From Paraburkholderia sp. Tr-20389 (lineage in GTDB: Bacteria; Pseudomonadota; Gammaproteobacteria; Burkholderiales; Burkholderiaceae), in assembly GCF_017104565.1 (NCBI RefSeq), contig NZ_JAAGPD010000011.1:142994-206993 (forward strand): a stretch of DNA of 64,000 nucleotides. Direction: 5' to 3'. How positions within the stretch are numbered: the stretch's first letter is position 1; each line of letters opens with the position of its first letter. The notes under the pieces were generated by a model that was not told the DNA's origin, did no database searches, and was given only the letters and a program-made list of their open reading frames with translations. The position numbers and the translations under genes were made by a program. Positions 18,098 through 28,936 of the stretch are shown here, piece after piece.

Positions 18098-18445
18098 CTA
18101 GGTGCCCGAGCTGCTGGCGGGAGCAGGCGCCGGTGCGGGAGCGGCGGCCGGCGCGCTCGTGGAGGCGGCGGCGCTGTCGGACGAACCGGCGGCGTCCGGC
18201 TTGCTCTCGGCTGGCTTAGAGCCCGCCGCGGCCGGAGCATTGCTGGGCGCACCGCCCGAATTGCCGCCACGGAAATCCGTGACGTACCAGCCCGAGCCCT
18301 TCAGCTGAAAGCCGGCGGCGGTAACCTGCTTGCGGAATGCATCGGTTCCGCATTCCGGGCATTGCGTCAACGGGGCGTCGCTCATTTTCTGGAGCACGTC
18401 CTTCGCGAAGCCGCATGACTCGCAACGATAAGCGTAGATCGGCAT
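18098..18445 (-). CDS. FmdB-family zinc ribbon protein
   Basis: A 115-residue protein. The first 60 residues form a zinc ribbon: C8-x2-C11 and C29-x2-C32 within MPIYAYRCESCG and LTQCPECG, with the conserved KGSGWYVTDF segment. The tail is low-complexity Ala/Pro/Ser. FmdB was named as a putative regulator near formamidase, but its function is not established. It is placed between the methyltransferase gene and the DUF502 gene in the housekeeping block. Confidence 0.88.
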   Translation of the reverse strand: MPIYAYRCESCGFAKDVLQKMSDAPLTQCPECGTDAFRKQVTAAGFQLKGSGWYVTDFRGGNSGGAPSNAPAAAGSKPAESKPDAAGSSDSAAASTSAPAAAPAPAPAPASSSGT

Positions 18446-18584
18446 GACCTTGTCCCTACTGAAAACTCTTTGAGCGCTTGCAAAGCCTTGAATTATAGCC
18501 GCAAACGATGGCCGGCCCTGGAATTCCCGGGGAAACGGCCGGCACAGCGACCGCTCTATCAGATGCGGACGCCGCAGCCGAAGA

Positions 18585-19226
18585 TCAAGCCTTTGCTGGG
18601 CCGCGTCGACGCCACGTCAGCCAGCGCTCCCGCCCGGCGAAGACAGCGATTGAATCGTCGACGGGTTCGTCTTCGACCAGTTCGAAATGGGTCGACATGA
18701 GCGCATCGAGTTCGGCCCCCTCGATGCCGAACGGCGGCCCTTTTTGTGTCGCGCCGATGAAAAAGAAACCGGCGAGCAGTCCGCCCGGCGGCATGAGTTC
18801 CGCCATCCGCGCCAGCCAGTCCGCGCGCCGAGCGGGCGGCAGTGCGCACAGGAACGCCCGTTCGTAGATCCAGCCGGGCTCGAACGGCGGCTGATAAGTG
18901 AAGAAGTCCGCCTCTTCCACCAGACCGGCGTGCGCGCCGAGTTGCGCACGCGCGGCCTCGACGGCATTCGGCGCGAAATCGATCGCGCGGACGGTCCAGC
19001 CTTTTTCCGCGAGCCACCATGCTTCGTACGCGCTCCCGCAACCGGGGATCAGTACGGGCACCGGTGCATGTCGCTCGATGAACGCCTTGAACGCGGACGG
19101 CACGCCCGCCTGATCCCACGGCGTGAAGCCACGCCCGAATCGCTCGTCCCAGAAACCGGGTGCGTTCGGATCGCGGTTTTCAAAGTCGGCCGCCGAAGGA
19201 GGAACGGACGGACTCTTGTCGCTCAT
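18585..19226 (-). CDS. TPMT-like SAM-dependent methyltransferase
   Basis: A 213-residue methyltransferase of the thiopurine S-methyltransferase family. Seen are the N-terminal PGFWDERFGRGFTPWDQAG, SAM motif I VPVLIPGCGSAYEAWWLA, and the acidic motif II VRAIDFAPNAVEAAR. The family methylates thiols and sometimes selenium or tellurium compounds; the substrate here is unknown. ATG 19226 (MSDKSPS) is chosen. It follows ubiB by 22 bases in the same direction. Confidence 0.85.
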   Translation of the reverse strand: MSDKSPSVPPSAADFENRDPNAPGFWDERFGRGFTPWDQAGVPSAFKAFIERHAPVPVLIPGCGSAYEAWWLAEKGWTVRAIDFAPNAVEAARAQLGAHAGLVEEADFFTYQPPFEPGWIYERAFLCALPPARRADWLARMAELMPPGGLLAGFFFIGATQKGPPFGIEGAELDALMSTHFELVEDEPVDDSIAVFAGRERWLTWRRRGPAKA

Positions 19227-19248
19227 GGAAACACCTCGGGAAATGTGC

Positions 19249-20832
19249 TCAATAGCCGCCGTACGCAATGGCGAGCCACGCGCGAGCCAGCACCGCGCCG
19301 ATGCCCACCGCCACGCCGAACATCAGCAGCCCTTGCAGCAGCCGGTTGGTGCGCTTCTGTTCGAGCAGGATCTGGCGGATCGTTTCGTCGTTGATGCCGC
19401 GCTGCTGCGCATCGTGACGCTGCGCCAGCACGTGATGAATCAGCCGCGGCAGCTGCGGCAGCGTCTTGCTCCACTGCGGCGCCTCGATCTTGAGCCGCTC
19501 GTACCAGCCCTTCGCGCCGATCTGCTCGTTCATCCAGCGCTCGAGGTACGGCTTCGCGGTCTTCCACAAATCGAGTTCCGGATCGAGCGAGCGGCCCAGA
19601 CCTTCGACGTTCAGCATCGTCTTCTGCAGCAGCACGAGCTGCGGCTGGATTTCGACATTGAAACGGCGCGATGTCGAGAAGAGACGCATCAGCACCTGAC
19701 CGAGCGAAATGTCTTTCAGCGCGCGATCGAAGTACGGCTCGCACACCGCGCGGATCGCGCTTTCGAGTTCTTCGACGCGCGTTGTTGCCGGCACCCAGCC
19801 CGACTCGAGGTGCAGCGTCGCGACACGGTGATAGTCGCGCTTGAAAAACGCGAGAAAGTTCTGCGCGAGATAGTTCTTATCGAAGTCCGACAAGGCGCCG
19901 ATGATGCCGAAATCCAGCGCGATATAACGCCCGAAATGCGCTGGATCGAGACTCACCTGAATGTTGCCGGGGTGCATGTCCGCGTGGAAAAAGCCGTCGC
20001 GGAACACCTGCGTGAAGAAAATCTCGACGCCCTCGCGCGCCAGCTTCGGAATATCGACGCCCGCCGCGCGCAGCGTATCGACCTGGCTGATCGGCACGCC
20101 GACCATCCGCTCCATGACCAGCACGTTCGCCGTACAGTATTCCCAATACATCTCGGGCACGAGCAGCAGATCGAGACCCGCGAAGTTGCGCCGCAACTGG
20201 CTGCCGTTCGCGGCTTCGCGCATCAGGTCCAGTTCGTCGTGCAAATACTTGTCGAATTCCGCGACCACTTCGCGCGGCTTCAGGCGCTTGCCGTCCGCCC
20301 ACAGACGCTCGGCCCACAAGGCGATGTCACGCAACAAGGCCAGATCGGAATCGATCACGGGCAGCATGTTCGGTCGCAACACCTTCACAGCGACCTGCTT
20401 GCCTGCGTGCTGCCCCGTCTTCAGGGTCGCGAAATGGACCTGTGCGATCGATGCGCTCGCCACGGGCACACGTTCGAAGTCGTCGAAAATCGTGTCGACG
20501 GGCGCACCCAACGACTTTTCGATGATGGCGATCGCCACCGCGGAATCGAAGGGCGGCACCTGGTCTTGCAGCTTCGCGAGTTCGCTGGCGATGTCCGGGC
20601 GCAGCAAATCGCGGCGCGTGGACAGCACCTGGCCGAACTTCACGAAGATCGGCCCGAGGCTTTCGAGCGCGAGACGCAGCCGCACGCCCGGCGGCTGGTC
20701 GAACTTACGGCCGATCGTGGTAATGCGCAGCAACAAACGCACGCGGCGGTCGTTGATACGGCTCAGCATCATTTCGTCCAGGCCGAACCGGATGACGGTA
20801 AAGAAAATCTTGAGAAAACGCAGGAAACGCAT
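19249..20832 (-). CDS. ubiB: ubiquinone biosynthesis kinase-like protein UbiB
   Basis: An ABC1/AarF/ADCK-family atypical kinase of 527 residues needed for ubiquinone synthesis, probably as an ATPase that extracts lipid intermediates. It has the KxGQ signature [19 protein letters not shown], the catalytic-loop-like [10 protein letters not shown] and the metal motif LDFGIIG. Two C-terminal hydrophobic helices ([20 protein letters not shown] and beyond) anchor it in the membrane. ubiJ ends 15 bases upstream and ubiE is nearby, giving a compact ubiquinone cluster. Confidence 0.95.
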   Translation of the reverse strand: MRFLRFLKIFFTVIRFGLDEMMLSRINDRRVRLLLRITTIGRKFDQPPGVRLRLALESLGPIFVKFGQVLSTRRDLLRPDIASELAKLQDQVPPFDSAVAIAIIEKSLGAPVDTIFDDFERVPVASASIAQVHFATLKTGQHAGKQVAVKVLRPNMLPVIDSDLALLRDIALWAERLWADGKRLKPREVVAEFDKYLHDELDLMREAANGSQLRRNFAGLDLLLVPEMYWEYCTANVLVMERMVGVPISQVDTLRAAGVDIPKLAREGVEIFFTQVFRDGFFHADMHPGNIQVSLDPAHFGRYIALDFGIIGALSDFDKNYLAQNFLAFFKRDYHRVATLHLESGWVPATTRVEELESAIRAVCEPYFDRALKDISLGQVLMRLFSTSRRFNVEIQPQLVLLQKTMLNVEGLGRSLDPELDLWKTAKPYLERWMNEQIGAKGWYERLKIEAPQWSKTLPQLPRLIHHVLAQRHDAQQRGINDETIRQILLEQKRTNRLLQGLLMFGVAVGIGAVLARAWLAIAYGGY

Positions 20833-20847
20833 GGTTGAGCCCGGTGA

Positions 20848-21492
20848 CTAGCGCGTGCCGCGCGGCGTGGCGGCGGCGCCCGGCGCACGAGCGCCACGGG
20901 CTACGACCTTCTGTTCAAGACGCTCGATGCGCTTCTCGACCCGCGCCAGCGCATCGCGGGCACGCGCCAGTTCGGCGTTGAAATCGTCGAGTGCGGCGCG
21001 CCGCACGAGCTGCGGGTTTTCGTCCAACAGATACTCGGCGACCGATTCGAGCAGATTGCGGCCCGTACGCAGTGCATGATCGCCGACCGTGCGCGCCGCC
21101 GACGCAATCCGCCATGCGGGCCCATCGCCCACCAGCTTCGCCAGATCTTCTTCGGGCTCCCACCGCAGATGCTCTGCCAGCTTTGCAATGGCCGTAGCGA
21201 ACTCGGCGTCGCCTTCGATCTTCACGTGCTTCATCACGGCCGCCTGGCCGCCTTGCAGAAACGCGGGAACGGCGTCCGAGGGCACGGCGACCGTGACGTC
21301 GAACGTGTGCGCTTCGCTTTCGTCGACAGCGCTCAGATAGCCGTCCGGCTGAACCAGCAGGATCAGCGTGATGGGAGGACAGGACAGCCGTGCGGTCTTG
21401 CCGGCATATGGGGTGAGACGTTCGCGCGCCCACGTTTCGCGAGCGAGCAGATGGTTGACGGCAGCAGCGAAGGGCTTGGCGGCAAGGGTCAT
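20848..21492 (-). CDS. ubiJ: ubiquinone biosynthesis accessory factor UbiJ
   Basis: A 214-residue protein with an N-terminal SCP2 lipid-binding domain (FAAAVNHLLARETWARERL, followed by beta strands) and a C-terminal coiled coil (ARARDALARVEKRIERLEQK). This is the layout of UbiJ, which with UbiK organises the soluble Ubi metabolon. It lies directly upstream of ubiB and close to ubiE, as in enterobacterial ubiE-ubiJ-ubiB, except that here a Tim44-like gene and a terminator separate ubiE from ubiJ. Confidence 0.9.
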   Translation of the reverse strand: MTLAAKPFAAAVNHLLARETWARERLTPYAGKTARLSCPPITLILLVQPDGYLSAVDESEAHTFDVTVAVPSDAVPAFLQGGQAAVMKHVKIEGDAEFATAIAKLAEHLRWEPEEDLAKLVGDGPAWRIASAARTVGDHALRTGRNLLESVAEYLLDENPQLVRRAALDDFNAELARARDALARVEKRIERLEQKVVARGARAPGAAATPRGTR

Positions 21493-21509
21493 CGGCAGTG
21501 GAAAGAGAA

Positions 21510-21539
21510 AACCCGCGCCGGCGACTGCCGACGCGGGTT
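21510..21539 (-). terminator. stem-loop between the Tim44-like gene and ubiJ
   Basis: AACCCGCG (21510-21517) and CGCGGGTT (21532-21539) form an 8-bp perfect stem. In the leftward direction it is followed by TTTCTCTTTC. It lies between the Tim44-like stop and the ubiJ start and may end or attenuate transcription from ubiE. Confidence 0.65.
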
Positions 21540-21600
21540 CCTATTGTAACGTCCGTTCGCTTCGAGCCTGGCTCTGCCGAACGGCTAATCCTTTACGGGA

Positions 21601-22596
21601 TCAGTGGAGGTTCACCTGCTGGATACCGGCGAGCAGCCAGCCTTCGCCATTGCGCTTCGACAGGTTCCAGATTTCTTCGAACGGTTCTGCCGACCCGCCC
21701 GACGTTTCGCGGATCAGACCGTGGAAGCGCACGCTGGCCAGGTACTCGCTGCCGCGATCCTCGACGCCCAGCAGATTGGCGTCGAGCTTCACGACGTCGG
21801 TCTGGTTTTTCTCGGCGCCGCGCGAACTCAGGTCGACTCTCACTTCCGCGAACATTTCAGGCGTCGTGAACTCGCGGATGTCGTCCATGTTGCCTGCGTC
21901 CCACGCGGCCTGCAGGCGCACGAAGTAGACCTTCGCGTTGCGCAGGAAGGCTTCCGAGTCGAAACCAGCCGGAACTGCCGGCGTCGCGGCGACGTCGGGC
22001 GTCGTCAGCGGATTGCCCTGCGGTCCGAGGTACGAGCCCGTCGGCGGCGCGGTGTAGCGCGGTTCCTGCGAGTAGCCCGTGCCGCCCGCGTTCAGCGTCG
22101 GCGAGCCGCCTGCATAGGCCGGCGTCTGCGCGTCGCGCTTGCGGCCGACGAACTTGCGGATCAGCCAGATGGCGACGAACGCGATCAGCGCGATCACGAT
22201 CATGTTCGCCATCATGCCGGCGAACGCCTCGCCCAGACCAAAGTGCGACAGCAACGCGGCGATGCCGAGGCCAGCCGCGAGACCGGCGATCGGCCCGAGC
22301 CAGCGCGAACGATTAGGCTGCGCGGCAGGCGTGGGCGGCGGCGTGGCGGGACGCTGCTGCTGCATGGCCTGCGACGGCGCGCCCGGCGACTGCGAAGGCG
22401 ACGGTGCCGTCTGCTGACTCGGTTGGGTGACGTTCGACTGACGCCCGATACTGCGGCCGCCGCCCATGCGTTTCGCTTCGGCGTCGAGCGAGGCCAGCGT
22501 GCCGACTGAGATCAGGCCGACCATCGCGATCAGTCCGATTCTCCTCGCCCAAGCCCCCTTAACCTTACAACGAGATGACAGATTCGAATCAGACAT
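21601..22596 (-). CDS. Tim44-like domain protein
   Basis: A 331-residue protein with an N-terminal hydrophobic segment (IGLIAMVGLISVGTLASLDAEA), a Gln/Pro/Ser-rich linker, a second membrane segment pair around residues 110-160 (LGPIAGLAAGLGIAALLSHF, MIVIALIAFVAIWLI), and a C-terminal Tim44-like domain (FVRLQAAWDAGNMDDIREF, FEEIWNLSKR). Bacterial Tim44-like proteins are membrane-associated with no settled function. ATG 22596 with AGGAAATTG upstream is chosen over an earlier open start. Confidence 0.85.
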   Translation of the reverse strand: MSDSNLSSRCKVKGAWARRIGLIAMVGLISVGTLASLDAEAKRMGGGRSIGRQSNVTQPSQQTAPSPSQSPGAPSQAMQQQRPATPPPTPAAQPNRSRWLGPIAGLAAGLGIAALLSHFGLGEAFAGMMANMIVIALIAFVAIWLIRKFVGRKRDAQTPAYAGGSPTLNAGGTGYSQEPRYTAPPTGSYLGPQGNPLTTPDVAATPAVPAGFDSEAFLRNAKVYFVRLQAAWDAGNMDDIREFTTPEMFAEVRVDLSSRGAEKNQTDVVKLDANLLGVEDRGSEYLASVRFHGLIRETSGGSAEPFEEIWNLSKRNGEGWLLAGIQQVNLH

Positions 22597-22633
22597 TTTC
22601 TCAATTTCCTTTAAAAACGAGAGGTTAGAGACA

Positions 22634-23365
22634 TTAGTATTTCGTCCCCACATGCAAGGCTACCACGCCAGCTGACAAATTGTAATATTTGACGGCATCG
22701 AGGCCAGCTTGTTCCATCATCGTCTTCAAAGTTTCCTGGTCCGGATGCATCCGGATCGATTCCGCGAGGTAGCGATAGCTCTCGGCGTCCTTGGCGAAGC
22801 GATCGCCGAGCCACGGAAGCACCTTAAAAGAATAGACGTCGTAGGCCTTTTTGAGCGGATCCCAGACCTTCGAGAATTCCAGCACGAGCAGGCGCCCGGC
22901 CGGTTTCAGCACGCGGCGCATTTCGGCGAGCGCGGCGTCCTTGTGCGTCATGTTCCGTAAGCCGAATGCCACCGTGACCACGTCGAAGTAGTTGTCGGGA
23001 AACGGGATCTTTTCGGCGTCGCACAGCAGTGTCGGCGTGATGACGCCTTTGTCGATCAGGCGATCGCGGCCCACGCGCAGCATCGATTCGTTGATGTCCG
23101 TGTGCCACACTTCGCCCGTCTCCCCCGCCCGCTTCGCGAACGCCTTCGACAGGTCGCCCGTGCCGCCCGCGATGTCGAGCACCTTGAAGCCCGGCCGCAC
23201 GTTGGCCTGCGCAATCGTGAACGCCTTCCACGCGCGGTGCAGCCCGCCCGACATCAGGTCGTTCATCAGGTCATAGTTGGAGGCGACCGAGTGGAACACA
23301 CCGGCCACTTTCTTCGCTTTTTCCTGTTCGTCGACTGTCTGATAGCCGAAGTGGGTTTTGGTCAT
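22634..23365 (-). CDS. ubiE: ubiquinone/menaquinone C-methyltransferase UbiE
   Basis: SAM-dependent C-methyltransferase of 243 residues in ubiquinone synthesis. It shows the family signatures [19 protein letters not shown], the SAM motif [34 protein letters not shown], and the closing [18 protein letters not shown]. It is the first gene of the leftward ubiE-Tim44-ubiJ-ubiB series, about 70 bases after the DUF971 gene. Confidence 0.96.
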   Translation of the reverse strand: MTKTHFGYQTVDEQEKAKKVAGVFHSVASNYDLMNDLMSGGLHRAWKAFTIAQANVRPGFKVLDIAGGTGDLSKAFAKRAGETGEVWHTDINESMLRVGRDRLIDKGVITPTLLCDAEKIPFPDNYFDVVTVAFGLRNMTHKDAALAEMRRVLKPAGRLLVLEFSKVWDPLKKAYDVYSFKVLPWLGDRFAKDAESYRYLAESIRMHPDQETLKTMMEQAGLDAVKYYNLSAGVVALHVGTKY

Positions 23366-23434
23366 CGCGCTTCGTCCTTTCGCGTATTCTGAAAATTGTT
23401 GCGCCGCACCCAGGCGGCGCGCCGCCGAATCGTA

Positions 23435-23848
23435 TCAGTGTCTGTGGCCGTGCGCTGGACTGGATACGGACATCGGCGCATCGCGGTCGACGCCCGCCGC
23501 CTGAAGTTTGTCGAAATACTCGGCCCAGAGTTCGTCCTGGCGGGTCGCGAGATCCCACAGCAAATCCCACGAGTAGATGCCCGTGTTGTGGCCGTCGGAG
23601 AAAGTGGGCTGCAGCGCATAGTTGCCGACGCCCTCGAGCGCCGTGATCGTCACTTCGCGCTTACCCGTCTGCAACGTTTCCTGGCCGGGACCGTGGCCGC
23701 GCACTTCCGCCGACGGCGAATAGACGCGCATCAGCTCGAACGGCACGCGGTAACTGTTGCCGTTCGCATACTGCAGTTCCAGCACGCGCGATACGGCATG
23801 AACGACGACGCCGGTGGGCACCGGCGTGTCGGGTGTCAATCCACTCAT
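23435..23848 (-). CDS. DUF971 family protein
   Basis: A 137-residue protein of the DUF971 family (related to the N-terminal domain of gamma-butyrobetaine hydroxylase). Typical segments are VLELQYANGNSYRVPFELMRVYSPSAE, split here around R-V-P-F-E, and FSDGHNTGIYSWDLLWDLA. It is proposed to bind Fe-S or metal in related proteins, but the function is unknown. The gene follows the HIT gene by seven bases and precedes ubiE. The His-rich tail HGHRH may bind metal. Confidence 0.85.
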   Translation of the reverse strand: MSGLTPDTPVPTGVVVHAVSRVLELQYANGNSYRVPFELMRVYSPSAEVRGHGPGQETLQTGKREVTITALEGVGNYALQPTFSDGHNTGIYSWDLLWDLATRQDELWAEYFDKLQAAGVDRDAPMSVSSPAHGHRH

Positions 23849-23855
23849 GATGACC

Positions 23856-24284
23856 TCAGGCGAGAGCGTGTTCGATTTCGCCGCGCACCGCTTCGCGCAG
23901 CAGCGTCGCCTGCGCGCGCCGCTGCGACAGCATCGCCTCGGAGACGGTGCGCTGGCGTGGTGCCCAGATGGGCAGCGGGAAATGCGCGTCGTTGGAGAAG
24001 CGCGGGATCACGTGCCAGTGCACGTGCGGTACCTGGTTGCCGAGGCTTGCCAGGTTTACCTTGACGGGGTGCAGGATGCGCCGGATCGCGCGCTCGACCG
24101 CGTACACCACGCGCATCACGCGATCGCGCTCGGCATCGCCCAGATCGGAGAACTCGGCGACGTGCCGATTCCAGATCACGCGGCAAAAGCCGGGGTAGTC
24201 GTGTTCGTCGGCGAGGACGACACGCAGCGTGTCGTCCTGCCACAGCACATCGCCGCCGTCCTCACGGCAGAAGATACAGTCCAT
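23856..24284 (-). CDS. HIT-family nucleotide-binding hydrolase
   Basis: A 142-residue histidine-triad protein. The active-site motif is HVHWHVIPRF, preceded by NLASLGNQVP. The N-terminus has CIFCRED, a likely zinc-binding pair. HIT proteins cleave nucleotide phosphoramidates or dinucleotide polyphosphates; the substrate is not known. ATG 24284 (MDCIFC) is the family start, four codons inside a longer open frame. It is 32 bases after the large oxidoreductase gene and seven before the DUF971 gene. Confidence 0.88.
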   Translation of the reverse strand: MDCIFCREDGGDVLWQDDTLRVVLADEHDYPGFCRVIWNRHVAEFSDLGDAERDRVMRVVYAVERAIRRILHPVKVNLASLGNQVPHVHWHVIPRFSNDAHFPLPIWAPRQRTVSEAMLSQRRAQATLLREAVRGEIEHALA

Positions 24285-24316
24285 CGTCGTCCTCAAGCGG
24301 AACCTTTATCGTGCCA

Positions 24317-27300
24317 TTAGACCAGCACGCGCTCGATTCCGCCATTGTTCGCATGCTGAACGTAATCGGCCATCCAGTTCTCGCCGAGCACGTGTCGCGC
24401 GATTTCGACGACGATGTAGTCCGCTTCGACGTTCGCGTCTTCGTTGTAGCGCGACAGGCCTTGCAGGCAGGACGGGCAGCTCGTCAGGATCTTGACGTCC
24501 GTCGTTGCGCCGTTCCCGCCATTCGCACCGTTCGGCTGCGGACCGTCGCCTGCCTTGAGCACCGAACCCGCCGGCGCACCGGCTGCGCCTGCCGCCGCGT
24601 TCGCCATGTTGGTCGCGTTCGCGCCTGCGTCGGCGACGACGGGAATACCGCGCAGCTTTGCCGCACCCTTGCGGATTTCCTCTTCCTTACGGAAGCGCAC
24701 CTGCGTCGATATGTCGGGGCGCGTGACGGCCAGCGTGCCCGACTCGCCGCAGCAGCGGTCGTTCTTCTCGATCTTGTAGCCGTCGTTCTTCTCGGTGCCC
24801 ATCAGTTCGTTGACGAGCTTGACTGGGTCGATCGTCTTGATCGGCGTGTGGCATGGGTCGTGGTACATGTAGCGCGTGCCCGTCACGCCATCGAGCTTGA
24901 TGCCCTTCTCCAGCAGGAATTCGTGGATGTCGATGATCCGGCAGCCCGGGAAGATCTTCTCGAATTCGTAGCCGGCCAGCTGGTCGTAACACGTGCCGCA
25001 CGACACCACCACCGTCTTGATGTCGAGATAGTTCAGCGTGTTCGCGACGCGGTGGAACAGCACGCGGTTATCCGTGACGATCTGCTCGGCCTTGTCGAAC
25101 TGGCCCGAGCCGCGCTGCGGATAGCCGCAGCACAGATAGCCCGGCGGCAACACCGTTTGCACACCCGCTTCCCACAGCATCGCCTGCGTCGCGAGACCGA
25201 CCTGCGAGAACAGGCGCTCGGAACCACAGCCGGGGAAGTAGAACACCGCTTCCGAATCGACGGTCGTCGTTTTCGGATTGCGGATGATCGGGACGATCTT
25301 GTTGTCCTCGATGTCGAGCAGCGCGCGCGCCGTTTTCTTCGGCAGGTTGCCCGGCATCTTCTTGTTGACGAAGTGAATCACCTGCTCGACGACGGGCGGC
25401 TTGCCCGTCGTTGCGGGCGGATGCGCCGTCTGCTTCTTGACGAGTTTCTTCAGCACCTCATTGCCGAGGCGTTGCGCCTTGTAGCCGACGCCCATCATCG
25501 CGGTGCGCGCGAGATTGATGGTCTGCGGATTCGTCGCGTTGAGGAAGAACATGCCCGCCGCGTTGCCCGCGTTGAACTTCTTCTTGCCCATCTTGCGCAG
25601 CAGGTTGCGCATGTTCATCGTGACGTCGCCGAAGTCGATCTTCACCGGGCACGGCGTCACGCACTTGTGGCAGACAGTGCAGTGATCGGCGACATCGTTG
25701 AATTCGTCCCAATGCTTGATCGACACGCCACGGCGCGTTTGCTCTTCATACAGGAACGCCTCGACCAGCAGGGAGGTGGCGAGAATCTTGTTGCGCGGGC
25801 TGTAGAGCAGGTTCGCACGCGGCACGTGCGTCGCGCAGACGGGCTTGCACTTGCCGCAGCGCAGGCAGTCCTTCACCGAATCGGCGATCGCGCCGATATC
25901 GGACTGCTGCATGATCAGCGATTCATAGCCCATCAGCCCGAACGACGGCGTGTACGCGTTGCGCAGGTCCGCGCCTTCGAGCAGCTTGCCCTTGTTGAAG
26001 CGGCCATGCGGGTCGACGCGCTGCTTGTACGCGCGGAATTCGCCGATCTCGTCTTCCGTCAGGAACTCGAGCTTCGTAATGCCGATGCCGTGCTCGCCGG
26101 AAATCACGCCGTCAAGCGAACGCGCGAGCTTCATGATGCGCGCCACTGCGACGTGCGCGTCCTGCAGCATTTCGTAGTTGTCGGAGTTGACGGGGATGTT
26201 CGTGTGAACATTGCCGTCGCCCGCGTGCATGTGCAGCGCGACGAACACACGGCCACGCAGCACCTGTTTGTGGATGGCCTGCGCTTCATCGAGGATCGGC
26301 TTGAACTCGCCGCCATTGAAGATCTGACGCAGTTCCGCGCGGATCTCCTGCTTCCACGACACACGCACCGTGCGGTCCTGCACGATATGGAAGACGTTCG
26401 CGTCCGGCTGGTCGTCGACGCGGTCCGCGAACTTCTCCGCGAGGGCCGCGTAGCCGAGTTGCACCAGATAGTGCTGCGCTTCGCGCAACGACAGGTCGAG
26501 CTTGTCGCGCAGGAATTCCCAGCGCTTCTTCACATGGCCGAGCAGTTCGAGCGCTTGATGCACGCGGTCTTCGAGCAGTTCGGCGCTCGGGATTTCGTTC
26601 GCGTCGTCGCTCTTGCCGAGCGGCAGCTTGCCGCTCTTGAAGAACGCTTCGAGGGCGTCGACCAGTTGCAGCTTGTTCTTGATCGACAGCTCGATGTTGA
26701 TGCGCTCGATGCCGTCCGTGTATTCGCCCATACGGTTCAGGGGAATCACGACGTCTTCGTTGATCTTGAACGCGTTGGTGTGCTTCGCGATCGCGGCCGT
26801 GCGGCTGCGATCGAGCCAGAAGCGCTTGCGCGCCTCGGCGCTCACGGCCACGAAGCCTTCGCCGCTCTTGCCGTTGGCCATGCGGATCACTTCGGAGGTC
26901 GCCGTGGCGACCGCGTCCGCGTCGTTGCCGACGATGTCGCCGATCAGCACCATCTTCGGAAACGCATTGCGCTTGCTCTTCGTCGCGTAGCCGACGGCAC
27001 GCAGATAACGTTCGTCGAGGTGCTCGAGACCCGCGAGAATCGCGCCGCCTTGCTTCGACGTCTCGAACAGATAGTCCTTGATTTCGACGATGCTCGGAAT
27101 CGCCTCGCGCGCCTGGCCGAAGAACTCCAGGCAAACCGTGCGCGTGTGCGCGGGCATCTTATGCAGCACCCAGCGCGCCGACGTGATGAGGCCGTCGCAG
27201 CCTTCCTTCTGGATGCCCGGCAGACCCGCGAGGAATTTGTCCGTCACGTCCTTGCCGAGACCTTCCTTGCGGAAGCGCCGGCCTTCGATGTCGAGCAGTT

Positions 27301-28435
27301 CCGTGCGCAGCAGCTTTTCGCCCGGCGCGTACTCGCCGTCGAACCACTTCAGTTCGAAGCGCGCGACGGGGATGTCGTGAATCTTGCCGAGGTTGTGATC
27401 GAGACGCGTGACTTCGAGCCAGTTGCCTTCCGGGTCGACCATCCGCCACCAGGCGAGATTGTCGAGCGCCGTGCCCCACAGCACGGCCTTCTTGCCGCCC
27501 GCGTTCATCGCGACGTTGCCGCCGATGCACGAAGCGTCCAGCGAGGTGGGATCGACGGCGAACACATAGCCCGCCTGCTCGGCCGCTTCCGTCACACGGC
27601 GCGTGACGACGCCCGCGCCGGAGAAGATGGTCGGCACCTTGTGCGCGACGCCGGGCAGCTCCGTCAGTTCGACGGCGCCGAGTTGTTCGAGCTTTTCCGT
27701 GTTGATGACGGCGGAGAACGGCGTGAGCGGCACCGCGCCGCCCGTGTAACCCGTGCCGCCGCCACGCGGAATCACGGTCAGACCGAGTTCGAAACACGCC
27801 TTGATGAGACCGGCGATCTCGGCTTCCGTGTCCGGCGTCAGCACGACGAACGGGTATTCGACACGCCAGTCGGTCGCGTCCGTCACATGCGAGACACGCG
27901 CGATACCGTCGAAGCGGATGTTGTCCTTCTGCGTCTGGCGGCCCAGCACTTTGGTCGCGCGGCGGCGCAGTTCTGCCATCTTGTCGAACTCGCTGGCGAA
28001 CGCATCGACGGCGCGGCGGGCAGCGGCGACCAGCGTTTCGACGCGCGCGGCACGGCCGACGCCCGCTTCGTCGGTATGTTCGACGAGGTCGGCGCGGCGG
28101 CGCTTTTCGATTTCCGTGAGACGGTGGTTCAACGCTTCGATCAGCAGCGCGCGACGTTTCGGGTTGTCGAGCAGGTCGTCCTGCAGGTAGGGATTACGAC
28201 GCACGACCCAGATATCGCCGAGGACTTCGTACAACATACGCGCCGAGCGGCCGGTACGGCGCTCGCTGCGCAGTTCGTCGAGCGCGGCCCATGCTTCGTC
28301 GCCGAGCAGGCGGATGACGATTTCGCGGTCGGAGAACGACGTGTAGTTGTACGGGATTTCGCGCAGACGCGGTTCGGCGTCGGCGGCAACGGTGGCGGCG
28401 GCGCCGTGCGGATCGAAAACTTGAGGTGCGTTCAT
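24317..28435 (-). CDS. FAD-linked oxidoreductase with Fe-S and CCG domains (DUF3683 type)
   Basis: A very large soluble oxidoreductase of 1372 residues. Domain order: an N-terminal DUF3683 region (about 1-150), a FAD-binding PCMH domain ([14 protein letters not shown] near 230), a FAD-oxidase C-terminal domain ([25 protein letters not shown]), and two 4Fe-4S clusters ([11 protein letters not shown] and [12 protein letters not shown]). Then come two cysteine-rich CCG modules (PGCGSERLF / LCCGYP; HDPCH / CCGESG) and a final CPSCLQG. The layout resembles D-lactate or D-2-hydroxyglutarate dehydrogenases such as YdiJ and GlcDF fusions, so it probably oxidises a 2-hydroxy acid. An Ala/Gly-rich insert lies near 1280-1325. 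Confidence 0.9.
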   Translation of the reverse strand: MNAPQVFDPHGAAATVAADAEPRLREIPYNYTSFSDREIVIRLLGDEAWAALDELRSERRTGRSARMLYEVLGDIWVVRRNPYLQDDLLDNPKRRALLIEALNHRLTEIEKRRRADLVEHTDEAGVGRAARVETLVAAARRAVDAFASEFDKMAELRRRATKVLGRQTQKDNIRFDGIARVSHVTDATDWRVEYPFVVLTPDTEAEIAGLIKACFELGLTVIPRGGGTGYTGGAVPLTPFSAVINTEKLEQLGAVELTELPGVAHKVPTIFSGAGVVTRRVTEAAEQAGYVFAVDPTSLDASCIGGNVAMNAGGKKAVLWGTALDNLAWWRMVDPEGNWLEVTRLDHNLGKIHDIPVARFELKWFDGEYAPGEKLLRTELLDIEGRRFRKEGLGKDVTDKFLAGLPGIQKEGCDGLITSARWVLHKMPAHTRTVCLEFFGQAREAIPSIVEIKDYLFETSKQGGAILAGLEHLDERYLRAVGYATKSKRNAFPKMVLIGDIVGNDADAVATATSEVIRMANGKSGEGFVAVSAEARKRFWLDRSRTAAIAKHTNAFKINEDVVIPLNRMGEYTDGIERINIELSIKNKLQLVDALEAFFKSGKLPLGKSDDANEIPSAELLEDRVHQALELLGHVKKRWEFLRDKLDLSLREAQHYLVQLGYAALAEKFADRVDDQPDANVFHIVQDRTVRVSWKQEIRAELRQIFNGGEFKPILDEAQAIHKQVLRGRVFVALHMHAGDGNVHTNIPVNSDNYEMLQDAHVAVARIMKLARSLDGVISGEHGIGITKLEFLTEDEIGEFRAYKQRVDPHGRFNKGKLLEGADLRNAYTPSFGLMGYESLIMQQSDIGAIADSVKDCLRCGKCKPVCATHVPRANLLYSPRNKILATSLLVEAFLYEEQTRRGVSIKHWDEFNDVADHCTVCHKCVTPCPVKIDFGDVTMNMRNLLRKMGKKKFNAGNAAGMFFLNATNPQTINLARTAMMGVGYKAQRLGNEVLKKLVKKQTAHPPATTGKPPVVEQVIHFVNKKMPGNLPKKTARALLDIEDNKIVPIIRNPKTTTVDSEAVFYFPGCGSERLFSQVGLATQAMLWEAGVQTVLPPGYLCCGYPQRGSGQFDKAEQIVTDNRVLFHRVANTLNYLDIKTVVVSCGTCYDQLAGYEFEKIFPGCRIIDIHEFLLEKGIKLDGVTGTRYMYHDPCHTPIKTIDPVKLVNELMGTEKNDGYKIEKNDRCCGESGTLAVTRPDISTQVRFRKEEEIRKGAAKLRGIPVVADAGANATNMANAAAGAAGAPAGSVLKAGDGPQPNGANGGNGATTDVKILTSCPSCLQGLSRYNEDANVEADYIVVEIARHVLGENWMADYVQHANNGGIERVLV

Positions 28436-28936
28436 GTTTGGACGACTCGGTAGGTCAGCGGCGCGCGCTCATTACTGAGGCCCGCTGACAGTGCGCGTGG
28501 GGCGCAATGCTGGAAATCTTTCTAGTGTGCGAAGCCGCAACCGGCAGGCCAGCGCCCGGGATCGCCGGGGAAATGGCTGGAACGTGGGTGGCCGGTCGCC
28601 TCGCCGCGCTCAGATATAGCTACGCGATCGTGCGTGCCGCACATGCCGCTGCGCCGCGGGGCGAGCCTCACGCGGGACGGGCATCAAATGGGCGATCCGA
28701 GGCTGCCAATGCATCTTCCGATCTTCCGATCCTTGTTCCAAAATAGGATTCTACCGCAGGATGCCGGCGTGCGTTCGCCGGCCGATGTCGGCGCGGTAAG
28801 CCTTTGCGAGTTGGCTTTTGCGAATTCGTCGTTGAGATGTCTTTCTGCGACGCAGTTTTTTTGTCTGCGACGCAGTCGCCATTCTGGGTTTTCTTTTTTT
28901 CTTCGCGGGCATCCGCGCTATGTCTCTGGTTGGCTG
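28436..28936. other. gene-free spacer left of repeat copy B
   Basis: About 500 bases between the oxidoreductase start and repeat copy B. No open frame with family signatures is seen. It holds two copies of CTGCGACGCAGT (28844-28855 and 28864-28875), each containing the palindrome CTGCG-AC-GCAG, separated by a T-run, then a TTTTCTTTTTTTCTTCG stretch that belongs to the outer arm of repeat copy B. Confidence 0.55.

Noticed and set aside
24311-28453. A 1380-codon open frame antisense to the FAD/Fe-S oxidoreductase gene
   Set aside because: It is a mirror of the real gene caused by high GC third positions: Arg/His/Val-rich, without domains. The minus-strand frame has clear motifs.
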